NCBI GenBank assembly: GCA_019415925.1
Contig: DXYG01000051.1
Span: 1 to 17,926 of the forward strand
DNA from: Clostridiales bacterium
Lineage (GTDB): Bacteria; Bacillota; Clostridia; Oscillospirales; Acutalibacteraceae
DNA length: 17,926 bases
Direction of reading: 5' to 3'
Positions 6,428 to 13,039 of this stretch are shown here, in pieces. The stretch's first letter is position 1; every line of letters begins with the position of its first letter. A model generated the notes under the pieces. It was not told the origin of the DNA. It did not search any database and worked only from the letters and a program-made list of their open reading frames with translations. The position numbers and the translations under genes were made by a program.

Positions 6428-7636
6428 TTATTTATGTGAGTCTGCAAGCACCTTGCGCATATATTTTGCAATATCGGTGTTGTCGATAACGTCTTTTTCA
6501 CAAAGCGCCTTTGACTGTGCTCCGCTTGCAAAGAGCCATACGTTAGCGTTTGTATGCTCACCATCGGAAGTAAAACAGTCGTCGTTAATATCCTCTGGCG
6601 TGGGATTGTCCGGGAGCGTTACGCCGCCTGTTTCGTGGTCGGCTGTTACAATTACAAGAGTTCCGGGGTGTTCCTCTGCCCACTTAAGAACAAAATCAAC
6701 TGCCTTGTCAAAGTCCTGCATCTGACCGAGAGTTGTTTCCATATCGCACTTACTTTCGTAGGTATCAATATTACTGCCCTCTACCATAAGGAAAAATCCC
6801 TTGTCGTTATCAAGCATATCAAGAGCCTTAGAGGTCATTCTCGTAAGTGACGGAGCCATATCGGGTGCGCCCATATTGTCATATGCAAACATTCCGAGCA
6901 CCTTGTCGTCGTCCGAATTCAGTGCGTCAAGCTCGTCAGCATTGGTGATGTATTTATATTTGTTGTCCTCAATAGTCTGCTTAACCTTGGGATTTGTATA
7001 ATACTGTGCGCCGCCGCCGAACATTACATTGACGTTCGATTTTACCATTTCACGGAGAATCTGGGGATAGTTATCTCTTGAGCTGTTGTGAGCAACCATT
7101 CCCGCAGGTGTTGCGTGGCTTACAACCTGCCTTGCAACAAGACCCGTTTCCATATCAAGCGATTGTGCATATTCGCAGATTGTTTCAAGCTTGTTTCCGT
7201 CGGGGTCAACTCCTATGCATCCGTTGAGAGTCTTAACACCCGTACTCATAGCAGTTGCCGATGCGGCACTGTCGGTAAACTCTTTATAGCCTTTTGTTAC
7301 CGACTCAGAATATGTAGTAACGTCTGTTCTGTACCTCATTCCGCTCATTACAAGCTTGTCGCCCTTTATAACCTCGGAGGCTTTGATGATGTTCTTGCCC
7401 ATACCGTCGCCTATCATAAGAATCACGTTCTTTGCAGGAACGTCCTCTTCAAGGTTGTATTCAGCGTAGTCAACCCATTCAAGCGTTTCTTTCTCCTGCT
7501 CGGTGTCGGAAGATTCAGCAGAGGTTTCTGACTGCGAAGCAGTTGTGTCGGTTATCTGACTGCTTTCTGACGATGAACAAGCCGCAAACGAGCATACCAT
7601 TGTCAATGCAAGCAATACAGAAAGTAGTTTTTTCAT
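6428..7636 (-). CDS. Alkaline phosphatase, lipoprotein
   Basis: This 402-residue protein is an extracytoplasmic phosphomonoesterase of the PhoA family that would release phosphate from organic esters. A lipoprotein signal ends in the lipobox SFAAC (lipidated Cys20), followed by a Ser/Glu-rich linker to about residue 50. Metal and active-site motifs are MIGDGMG (Asp77), the nucleophile in TDSAASATA (Ser123), SHATPAG (Thr176), the phosphate-binding Arg187, VEGSNID (Glu286, Asp291), TADHE (Asp333, His334) and GEHT (His361). Oddly, the zinc ligand matching His331 of E. coli PhoA is missing: the usual IDxxxH reads IDTYES (Ser295), with Cys297 nearby. GAGG lies 7 bases before the start. The gene is transcribed alone, divergent from the amino acid transporter. 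No clear Pho box was seen. Confidence 0.93.
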   Translation of the reverse strand: MKKLLSVLLALTMVCSFAACSSSESSQITDTTASQSETSAESSDTEQEKETLEWVDYAEYNLEEDVPAKNVILMIGDGMGKNIIKASEVIKGDKLVMSGMRYRTDVTTYSESVTKGYKEFTDSAASATAMSTGVKTLNGCIGVDPDGNKLETICEYAQSLDMETGLVARQVVSHATPAGMVAHNSSRDNYPQILREMVKSNVNVMFGGGAQYYTNPKVKQTIEDNKYKYITNADELDALNSDDDKVLGMFAYDNMGAPDMAPSLTRMTSKALDMLDNDKGFFLMVEGSNIDTYESKCDMETTLGQMQDFDKAVDFVLKWAEEHPGTLVIVTADHETGGVTLPDNPTPEDINDDCFTSDGEHTNANVWLFASGAQSKALCEKDVIDNTDIAKYMRKVLADSHK

Positions 7637-7691
7637 AAAAATACCTCTTTTTTATAAAATTTATGTTTTTTCAATTCTAAATATTATTTCT

Positions 7692-7721
7692 ATTTTACCA
7701 TATTGCATTGAAATTTATCAA
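7692..7721 (-). promoter_or_regulatory. Promoter of the alkaline phosphatase gene
   Basis: On the minus strand TTGATA (plus positions 7716-7721), an 18-base spacer and TAAAAT (7692-7697) are preceded by TGG, giving an extended -10. It lies 55 bases upstream of the start codon. The rest of the 7637-7820 gap is very AT-rich and holds the divergent transporter promoter. Confidence 0.6.
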
Positions 7722-7774
7722 GGACTTTTTACAATATTTTTCAGCAATATTATTTATTTTGTAACAAAAAACAC

Positions 7775-7804
7775 TTTACTTTGCTAACGTGATAATGTTA
7801 TAAT
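7775..7804 (+). promoter_or_regulatory. Promoter of the amino acid ABC transporter operon
   Basis: TTTACT (7775-7780), an 18-base spacer and a perfect TATAAT (7799-7804) preceded by TGT form an extended -10 promoter. It lies 31 bases before the ATG of the binding-protein gene. No T-box, riboswitch or long leader fits in so short a 5' UTR. Confidence 0.7.
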
Positions 7805-7835
7805 AAGGTTATTCTTTTTATTGGAGGAGATTTTA

Positions 7836-8690
7836 ATGAAAAAACTTACTGCATTCATTCTTTCAGCACTTATGGCTGTTACAGCTCTTACAGGCTGCGG
7901 CGGACAGACATCAAGCTCTGAAGCATCAAAGGACAACTCAGGCTCACAGAGCTCAACAGGCGACTGGAGCTACATTACAGACAAGGGCGACCTTGTTATC
8001 GGCATTACATACTTTGAGCCGATGAACTACAAGGACGAAAACGGCGAGCTGACAGGCTTTGAAACAGAATTTGCCCAGAGCGTTTGCGAAAAGCTCGGCG
8101 TAAAGGCTACCTTCCAGAAAATCGACTGGGATTCAAAGGAAGTTGAGCTTAACGCAAAGACTATTGACTGCATTTGGAACGGACTTACAATTACAGATGA
8201 AAGACAGGAAAATATGGGTATTTCCACTCCCTATATGGAAAACAAGCAGGTTATGGTAACAAAGGCTGAAAACGCTGACAAGTTCACAACAGCAGAGGCT
8301 GTTAAGGGTGCAACAGTCGTTGCAGAAAAGAAGTCGGCAGGCGAGGACGTTGCAAAGGATGACGAGTTCTTCAAGGAAGCAAACTACGTTTCTGTTGACT
8401 CACAGGCAAAGGCACTTCTCGAGGTTAAGTCGGGCACAGCTGACATTGCAATCATCGACTATGTAATGTCAATCGGCACAATCGCTGACGGTACAGACTA
8501 CGCTGACCTAAAGGTTGTTGAGGGCAAGGACTTTGCAAAAGAGCAGTACGGTATTGCCGTTCGCAAGGGCGACGCTGAAACATTACAGAAAATCAACGAC
8601 GCTGTTCAGGCTGTTGCAGACGACGGCAAGCTTGAGGAAATTGCAAAGAAGTACAATCTTGAGGAACTTCTTCTTGTAAAAGCAAAGTAA
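7836..8690 (+). CDS. Amino acid ABC transporter substrate-binding lipoprotein
   Basis: This 284-residue protein is a family 3 solute-binding protein (SBP_bac_3, GlnH/FliY-like). It is anchored outside the membrane by Cys21 of the lipobox LTGC and followed by a Ser-rich linker. The fold's typical stretches are visible: DLVIGITYFEPMNYKDENG near the start of lobe 1, GFETEFAQSVCEKLGVK, then IDCIWNGLTITDER and DIAIIDYVMS in the hinge and lobe 2. It binds a polar amino acid or a cystine-like ligand; specificity cannot be set. A TTG at 7821 extends the frame by five residues, but the ATG at 7836 is the start because GGAGGAG (7823-7829) lies 6 bases before it. First gene of a three-gene operon. Confidence 0.93.
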   Translation: MKKLTAFILSALMAVTALTGCGGQTSSSEASKDNSGSQSSTGDWSYITDKGDLVIGITYFEPMNYKDENGELTGFETEFAQSVCEKLGVKATFQKIDWDSKEVELNAKTIDCIWNGLTITDERQENMGISTPYMENKQVMVTKAENADKFTTAEAVKGATVVAEKKSAGEDVAKDDEFFKEANYVSVDSQAKALLEVKSGTADIAIIDYVMSIGTIADGTDYADLKVVEGKDFAKEQYGIAVRKGDAETLQKINDAVQAVADDGKLEEIAKKYNLEELLLVKAK

Positions 8691-8711
8691 GCTAAGAACG
8701 GATTTGGGATA

Positions 8712-9362
8712 ATGAACGAATTTTTGAATGTTACTCAGCAGCTCTTCAAGGGCTTTGGTGAGAACTGCTTTATATTTGCAATTACACTTCTGCTTGCACT
8801 TCCGCTCGGACTTATAGTTTCTATGGGCTCAATGTCGAAGTTCAAGCCGCTGAAGTGGCTGACAAAGGCGTTTGTATGGGTTATCAGAGGAACTCCGCTT
8901 ATGCTCCAGCTTTTTGTGGTGTTCTACATTCCCCCGCTTGTGTCAAACGGCAGCTTTAATTTTCCGAGAATGCAAGCGGCTCTGATTGCATTTGTAATCA
9001 ACTATGCGGCGTATTTTTCGGAAATTTACCGCGGTGGAATTGAGGCAATTCCAAAGGGGCAGTACGAGGCAGGACAGGTGCTCGGAATGAAGAAATCTCA
9101 GATTTTCTTCAAGGTTGTGCTTATGCAGGTTGTTAAAAGAATAACAGCTCCTATCGGCAACGAGATTATCACGCTCGTTAAGGACACCTCGCTTGCAAGC
9201 GTAATTGCAATCCCCGAAATACTGATGAACGCAAAGGATTTTTCAATGGAAGGTCTTATCTGGCCGCTGTTCTACTCGGCTGTATTCTTCCTTGCTTTCT
9301 GCGGAATACTGACGCTTCTCTTCTCGTTTATTGAGAAAAAGCTCGATTACTACAAGGGTTAA
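8712..9362 (+). CDS. Amino acid ABC transporter permease (HisM/GlnP family)
   Basis: This 216-residue integral membrane protein has about four to five membrane segments (near 19-39, 52-75, 88-104 and 183-206, with a possible one near 160). The family motif RGTPLMLQLFVVFYI is at 59-73. The EAA loop that contacts the ATPase is at 119-138 (EAGQVLGMKKSQIFFKVVLM). Only one permease gene is present, so the channel is probably a homodimer. RBS GGGAT is weak and close to the ATG, so translation may be partly coupled to the gene 21 bases upstream. The ATPase gene follows 12 bases after the stop. Confidence 0.94.
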   Translation: MNEFLNVTQQLFKGFGENCFIFAITLLLALPLGLIVSMGSMSKFKPLKWLTKAFVWVIRGTPLMLQLFVVFYIPPLVSNGSFNFPRMQAALIAFVINYAAYFSEIYRGGIEAIPKGQYEAGQVLGMKKSQIFFKVVLMQVVKRITAPIGNEIITLVKDTSLASVIAIPEILMNAKDFSMEGLIWPLFYSAVFFLAFCGILTLLFSFIEKKLDYYKG

Positions 9363-9374
9363 GGAGGAACGGAT

Positions 9375-10184
9375 ATGTCGCTGTTAAAGGTTGAAAACAT
9401 ACAGAAGAGCTTTGGCAAAACTCAGGTTTTAAAGGACATCAGCTTCTCGCTTGAAAAGGGCGAGGTTCTGGCGATTATCGGTTCTTCGGGCTCGGGCAAG
9501 ACAACGCTCTTAAGATGCCTTAACTTTCTCGAAACACCGCAGAGCGGAAAGATTACGGTAAACGACAGCGTTCTACTTGACTGCACAAACAAAGCAAAGG
9601 CAAGTGACGCTGAAATCAGAAAAAACAGACTCCATTTTGGACTTGTTTTTCAGTCGTTTAATCTTTTTCCGCAGTACAAGGTGATTGAAAATATCACCCT
9701 TGCTCCGAAGATGCTTGCAAAGGAGCAGATTAAAAAGAGCGGAGAATTTATGGGTGCAAAGACCTATAAAGAGGCGCAGGAGCTTATCGAAAAAAATGCG
9801 CTTTCATTGCTTGAAAAGGTCGGACTTTCCGAAAAGAAAGACTCCTACCCCTGCAATTTAAGCGGCGGTCAGCAACAGCGTGTTGCAATTGCAAGGGCGC
9901 TTGCGCTGAATCCCGACGTACTCTGCTTTGACGAGCCGACCTCGGCGCTTGACCCCGAGCTTACGGGCGAGGTGCTCAACGTAATAAGAGGACTTAAGTC
10001 CTCCGACAGCACGATGATTGTCGTTACTCACGAGATTGAATTTGCACGTGACGTAGCGGACAAAATCATATTTATGGCTGACGGCGTAATCGCAGAGGAG
10101 GGCACTCCCGAGCAGGTTATCGGAAATCCGCAGAATCCGAGAACACAGGCGTTCTTATCAAGATTCAATCAATATGCAAAATAA
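9375..10184 (+). CDS. Amino acid ABC transporter ATP-binding protein (GlnQ family)
   Basis: This 269-residue ATPase powers the importer of the two genes before it. Walker A is GSSGSGKTT (36-44), the Q-loop glutamine is Gln93 in VFQSFNLFP, and the signature is LSGGQQQR (162-169). Walker B is VLCFDEP (182-188, Glu187 catalytic), with the D-loop SALD after it and the switch His219 in VVTHE. Family members are usually about 240-250 residues. The excess here is a charged insertion around 114-137 in the helical subdomain, before the signature. The RBS AAGGAGG overlaps the permease stop codon. Last gene of the operon, closed by a terminator five bases later. Confidence 0.96.
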   Translation: MSLLKVENIQKSFGKTQVLKDISFSLEKGEVLAIIGSSGSGKTTLLRCLNFLETPQSGKITVNDSVLLDCTNKAKASDAEIRKNRLHFGLVFQSFNLFPQYKVIENITLAPKMLAKEQIKKSGEFMGAKTYKEAQELIEKNALSLLEKVGLSEKKDSYPCNLSGGQQQRVAIARALALNPDVLCFDEPTSALDPELTGEVLNVIRGLKSSDSTMIVVTHEIEFARDVADKIIFMADGVIAEEGTPEQVIGNPQNPRTQAFLSRFNQYAK

Positions 10185-10188
10185 TTTT

Positions 10189-10223
10189 TCGGCTCAGAGT
10201 TTATTGCTTTGAGCCGATATTTT
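10189..10223 (+). terminator. Terminator of the amino acid transporter operon
   Basis: TCGGCTCA (10189-10196) pairs with TGAGCCGA (10210-10217). Three further inner pairs, one of them a G-T wobble, leave a 7-base loop. The tail TATTTTATT is T-rich though interrupted. Confidence 0.85.
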
Positions 10224-10224
10224 A

Positions 10225-10253
10225 TTGACAATATTGGACGTACGGTATAAAAT
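10225..10253 (+). promoter_or_regulatory. Candidate promoter of the O-antigen-ligase-like gene
   Basis: A perfect TTGACA (10225-10230), a 17-base spacer and TAAAAT (10248-10253) follow directly after the transporter terminator. The next plus-strand gene begins 339 bases later, so the leader would contain the two palindromic repeats at 10312-10502. A later promoter hidden among or after the repeats cannot be excluded. Confidence 0.55.
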
Positions 10254-10311
10254 TATATAAATATCATTTATAAAAGTTAAACGATAATTTAGCGGTGCGT
10301 TTTACAATAAT

Positions 10312-10390
10312 GTAGGGAATGACCCCTGTGTCATTCCTATTAGAGGTTAGCTGAATGTCAGTTAGGAACGACACAGGGGTCGTTCCCTAC
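10312..10390. repeat. Palindromic repeat element, unit A
   Basis: Two 28-base arms, 10312-10339 (beginning GTAGGGAATGACCCC) and 10363-10390 (ending GGGGTCGTTCCCTAC), are inverted repeats that differ at two positions. In the RNA one of these becomes a G-U pair. The 23-base loop contains a small CTGA-atg-TCAG hairpin (10351-10361). It is non-coding and would fold into one long hairpin in the leader of the next gene. Ends GTAGGG/CCCTAC are shared with unit B. Confidence 0.85.
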
Positions 10391-10418
10391 GGATAGAATA
10401 CAAACGTTTCCTCTTTAG

Positions 10419-10502
10419 CCGTAGGGGACGGCATCCTTGACGTCCCGTTTCATAAATTGCAACGCAATTTATGAAATATGGCGAACACAGTTCGCCGCTA
10501 CA
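10419..10502. repeat. Palindromic repeat element, unit B (three hairpins)
   Basis: Starting CCGTAGGGG and ending CCGCTACA, this unit holds three stacked hairpins. They are GGGACG (10425-10430) with CGTCCC (10441-10446), a perfect 13-bp stem TTTCATAAATTGC (10448-10460) with GCAATTTATGAAA (10464-10476), and GGCGAAC (10480-10486) with GTTCGCC (10490-10496). Its first 29 bases recur, inverted, at 17186-17214. This is the look of a dispersed intergenic repeat family. The 90 bases from 10503 to the start codon hold nothing I recognise. Confidence 0.85.
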
Positions 10503-10592
10503 ATCATTAATTTTGCCCGTCGAGGCACTCGACAAATTATGGTTTACCTTAAAATAATACTGAATTACAATACTATCTGAAAGGCAAATAAA

Positions 10593-12209
10593 ATGAGCAA
10601 TACCAAAAATACAACCGAAACTCCAAGACTTGTGGAAAAATACTCCACACGGCACGCTGTACTGAACTACTACCTTGTTCTGATGTTCACCGTTTTTCCG
10701 CTGTTTGCGTCCAACGCATATTTTAACATTCGCCACGACAAATACTACTTTTTCCTTGCATTGTCGGGTGTTGTGATTATTGCCGAGGCTTTGCTTATTT
10801 ATTTTGCATACTACGGCAATAAAAATGACAGTTCTCCCGAAATGACTGTCAGCAACGGTGACTTGCCAACAAAATTATCTTTTACCGATTGGGCAATGCT
10901 TGTACTGCTTGTAGTCTGCGTAATTTCAACTGTTTTTTCAAATCAATCGACCGATGCGCTTTTCGGTTCGCTCAACGGCAGAAACAACGGTCTTGTTCTA
11001 ATTGCGTTCTACGTGGGAATCTACTTTATTATTACACGCTGTTACTACTATATGGAGTACGTTTTTGTTGCTCTTGCGGCTGGCTCGGCTGTTGTTTATC
11101 TTCTGTCGATACTCAACTTCTGCTACATCGACCCGCTCGGTATGTATGCTCAGCTTGACGCCAAAACAATTGAGGACTTCACCTCGACAATCGGCAACAA
11201 GAACCTTATGTCAAGCTTTATCTGCGTAATGCTGCCTGTTGTAATTACGATGTCGGTACATACAAAAAAGACGATGTTCAGGATAATTTATCTTGTTTCT
11301 TCCGCTCTCGGCTTTATGGCACTGATGACCGCCGACAGCGACTCGGGTATTCTCGGAATCGGTGTGTTCCTTGTTGTTATGCTGGTCTGGTATTCAAGGA
11401 GAATTTCAAGGCTGAAAAGATATTTCCTCTGCCTTACCGTTATGCTCGCTTCGGCAAAGATTCTGCGGTTTTTTACCGTAATTCTCACGCAGTCTTTCGG
11501 ATGCAGAACAAAGGAAATTGATGAGTTTCAAAAGCTCTTTGTCGAGTCAGATATCAGCTTTGTGCTAATCGGCATTGCTGCTGTAATTACGGGTGTGCTT
11601 TACATAATTGATATGAAAAAGCCGAATCTTACGCTTTCAAGGGCTGTTCCGATTGTGCTCGGCTCGCTTTTTGCCGCTACCGTTATTGCGGTTTTATCGG
11701 CTGTGGTTTATTTCAGTTGTTTTGACACCGAAACAGAGCTTGGCGGCTTTGCTTCAATCCTGCGCTTTGACGAACGCTGGGGTACTCACCGAGGCTTTAT
11801 GTGGATAAAATCATTTAAAATTTTCGGTGGTTTTTCATTCTTCCAAAAGCTTTTCGGTACGGGCCCCGACACATTCTTCTATGCTTTTGCTCCGTATTTT
11901 ACCGAGCTTTCGAAGTTCGGCGACACCTCAACAAATGCGGCTCACAACGAGTATCTCAACTACCTTATCACAATAGGTGCAGCAGGACTTATTGCCTATC
12001 TGTCGGTTGTCGGAGGAACAATTGCAAGAGCAGTGAAGAAGTCATTTTCAAATCCGCTGTCAATTGTGTGCGTTTCGGCAGTTATCTGCTACTCTGTTCA
12101 GGCGGTTGTAAACATTGCCCAGCCGATTACAACGCCGCTGTTTATTCTGTTTGTTGCGCTTACCGAGGCAGTTTCACGCAATAACACCGGTTTTGAAAAA
12201 TTATCATAG
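10593..12209 (+). CDS. O-antigen ligase / Wzy polymerase-like membrane protein
   Basis: This 538-residue protein has about 12-13 membrane segments spread over its whole length. A long extracytoplasmic loop (about 365-460) lies between the late segments. That loop has the pattern of the Wzy_C/O-antigen-ligase family: WGTHRGFMW (Arg400), FGTGPDTF and NAAHNEYLNYLITIGAAGL (His451). Family members transfer or polymerise lipid-linked sugar chains at the outer face of the membrane. In Gram-positives related proteins serve wall polysaccharide or glycoprotein assembly, but many are uncharacterised. No glycosyltransferase or flippase gene is nearby, so substrate and pathway are open. RBS AAAGG is modest, about 9 bases before the ATG. 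Transcribed alone, with a strong terminator after it. Confidence 0.82.
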   Translation: MSNTKNTTETPRLVEKYSTRHAVLNYYLVLMFTVFPLFASNAYFNIRHDKYYFFLALSGVVIIAEALLIYFAYYGNKNDSSPEMTVSNGDLPTKLSFTDWAMLVLLVVCVISTVFSNQSTDALFGSLNGRNNGLVLIAFYVGIYFIITRCYYYMEYVFVALAAGSAVVYLLSILNFCYIDPLGMYAQLDAKTIEDFTSTIGNKNLMSSFICVMLPVVITMSVHTKKTMFRIIYLVSSALGFMALMTADSDSGILGIGVFLVVMLVWYSRRISRLKRYFLCLTVMLASAKILRFFTVILTQSFGCRTKEIDEFQKLFVESDISFVLIGIAAVITGVLYIIDMKKPNLTLSRAVPIVLGSLFAATVIAVLSAVVYFSCFDTETELGGFASILRFDERWGTHRGFMWIKSFKIFGGFSFFQKLFGTGPDTFFYAFAPYFTELSKFGDTSTNAAHNEYLNYLITIGAAGLIAYLSVVGGTIARAVKKSFSNPLSIVCVSAVICYSVQAVVNIAQPITTPLFILFVALTEAVSRNNTGFEKLS

Positions 12210-12218
12210 TTTTTCCTT

Positions 12219-12253
12219 GCAGGACGGTTAATCCGTCCTGCTTTTGTTGTTTT
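12219..12253 (+). terminator. Terminator of the O-antigen-ligase-like gene
   Basis: GCAGGACGG (12219-12227) pairs perfectly with CCGTCCTGC (12233-12241) around a 5-base loop, followed by the T-rich tail TTTTGTTGTTTT. Confidence 0.93.
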
Positions 12254-12310
12254 ACACAAGTTTCTCACCAAAAATTCATAAAACTTTCACAATACAAAAT
12301 CCTGAAAATG

Positions 12311-12339
12311 TTGACAATATATTCCATTGGAATTATAAT
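12311..12339 (+). promoter_or_regulatory. Consensus sigma-A promoter of the tetR-RND operon
   Basis: TTGACA (12311-12316), a 17-base spacer and TATAAT (12334-12339) match the full consensus. It is one of the strongest promoters in the window, which fits a promoter that is kept off by a repressor. Confidence 0.9.
12321..12333. promoter_or_regulatory. Probable operator of the TetR-family regulator
   Basis: ATTCCATTGGAAT is a perfect 13-base palindrome with a single central base. It fills most of the promoter spacer and ends directly before the -10 box, where a bound repressor would block RNA polymerase. A second dyad, TGACAA (12342-12347) with TTGTCA (12364-12369), lies just downstream and could be another site. 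The palindrome is seen; binding by the adjacent TetR is inferred from position. Confidence 0.65.
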
Positions 12340-12392
12340 TATGACAAATGTACATATGATAGGTTGTCACATTATTCAGGAGGTGCCTTAAT

Positions 12393-13013
12393 ATGATTAA
12401 AAAGACATTTTACAATCTTCCCGAAGAAAAAAGGCAAAGAATTATAAGTGCTGTTATGAATGAATTTTCAAGCTCGGCTACGGAAAAAGTCAGCATAAAC
12501 CGTATTATCAAAGCGGCGAATATTTCAAGAGGAAGCTTTTATCAGTATTTTGACGATAAGGTTGACCTTGTTGAGGTGCTTGTAAAAACCTTTGCCGACA
12601 TTTCGGTTAAGGGCGGACGCAAGGCGCTTGAATACTCAAACGGCGATATTTTCTATACGTATGAAAAGCTGTTTGACATAATCGCAGACTTTGGCAGGGA
12701 CAAAAAACAGAAGATGATTCTGAAAAATCTTATGAAAAATCTCCGTGCAAATGATGATTTGATTTCCGAATACTTAATAAACAGATTTGAGGGGTTAGCC
12801 CCTTTCCGTGAATTTTCAAATCGTTTTAACCGAGATAATCTTAAATATAAAAGTGATGAGGACGTTCAGTGTCTTTCGCAGATTCTTACTCAGGTGCTAA
12901 AAAATGCTATCTTTGACGTTTTTGTAGCGGGAATGGACTGCGATAAAGTCAGGAAAAATTATCTGCGCAAGCTTGAAATAATCAAAAGCGGTGCAGTTAC
13001 AGTTAAAAATTAA
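12393..13013 (+). CDS. TetR/AcrR family transcriptional regulator
   Basis: This 206-residue protein has an N-terminal TetR DNA-binding domain. The helix-turn-helix is at about 34-53 (SINRIIKAANISRGSFYQYF), followed by the typical helix DDKVDLVEVLV. The C-terminal ligand-binding and dimer domain, about 65-200, is divergent, as is normal for the family, so the inducer cannot be read. The RBS AGGAGG is strong. The stop is 26 bases before the RND pump gene and there is no terminator between them, so regulator and pump form one operon. Autorepression through the palindrome in the promoter spacer, relieved by a pump substrate, is the simplest model. Confidence 0.93.
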   Translation: MIKKTFYNLPEEKRQRIISAVMNEFSSSATEKVSINRIIKAANISRGSFYQYFDDKVDLVEVLVKTFADISVKGGRKALEYSNGDIFYTYEKLFDIIADFGRDKKQKMILKNLMKNLRANDDLISEYLINRFEGLAPFREFSNRFNRDNLKYKSDEDVQCLSQILTQVLKNAIFDVFVAGMDCDKVRKNYLRKLEIIKSGAVTVKN

Positions 13014-13039
13014 CATATTAAATTTTCAGGAGTAAAAGC

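Noticed and set aside
7637..7820. Pho box or other shared regulator site between the divergent alkaline phosphatase and transporter genes
   Set aside because: I could not find repeated TT(A/T)ACA-type direct repeats or a convincing palindrome; the region is mostly AT-rich with two simple promoters.
10311..10502. CRISPR array or riboswitch in the long intergenic region
   Set aside because: There are no regularly spaced direct repeats, and the hairpins are isolated palindromes with transposon-like ends rather than a known riboswitch architecture.
10362..10736. Minus-strand open frame of 124 residues over the palindromic repeats and the start of the O-antigen-ligase-like gene
   Set aside because: It reads through the hairpin repeats and the antisense of a real gene, has low-complexity Cys/Arg-rich sequence and no recognisable domain or ribosome site.
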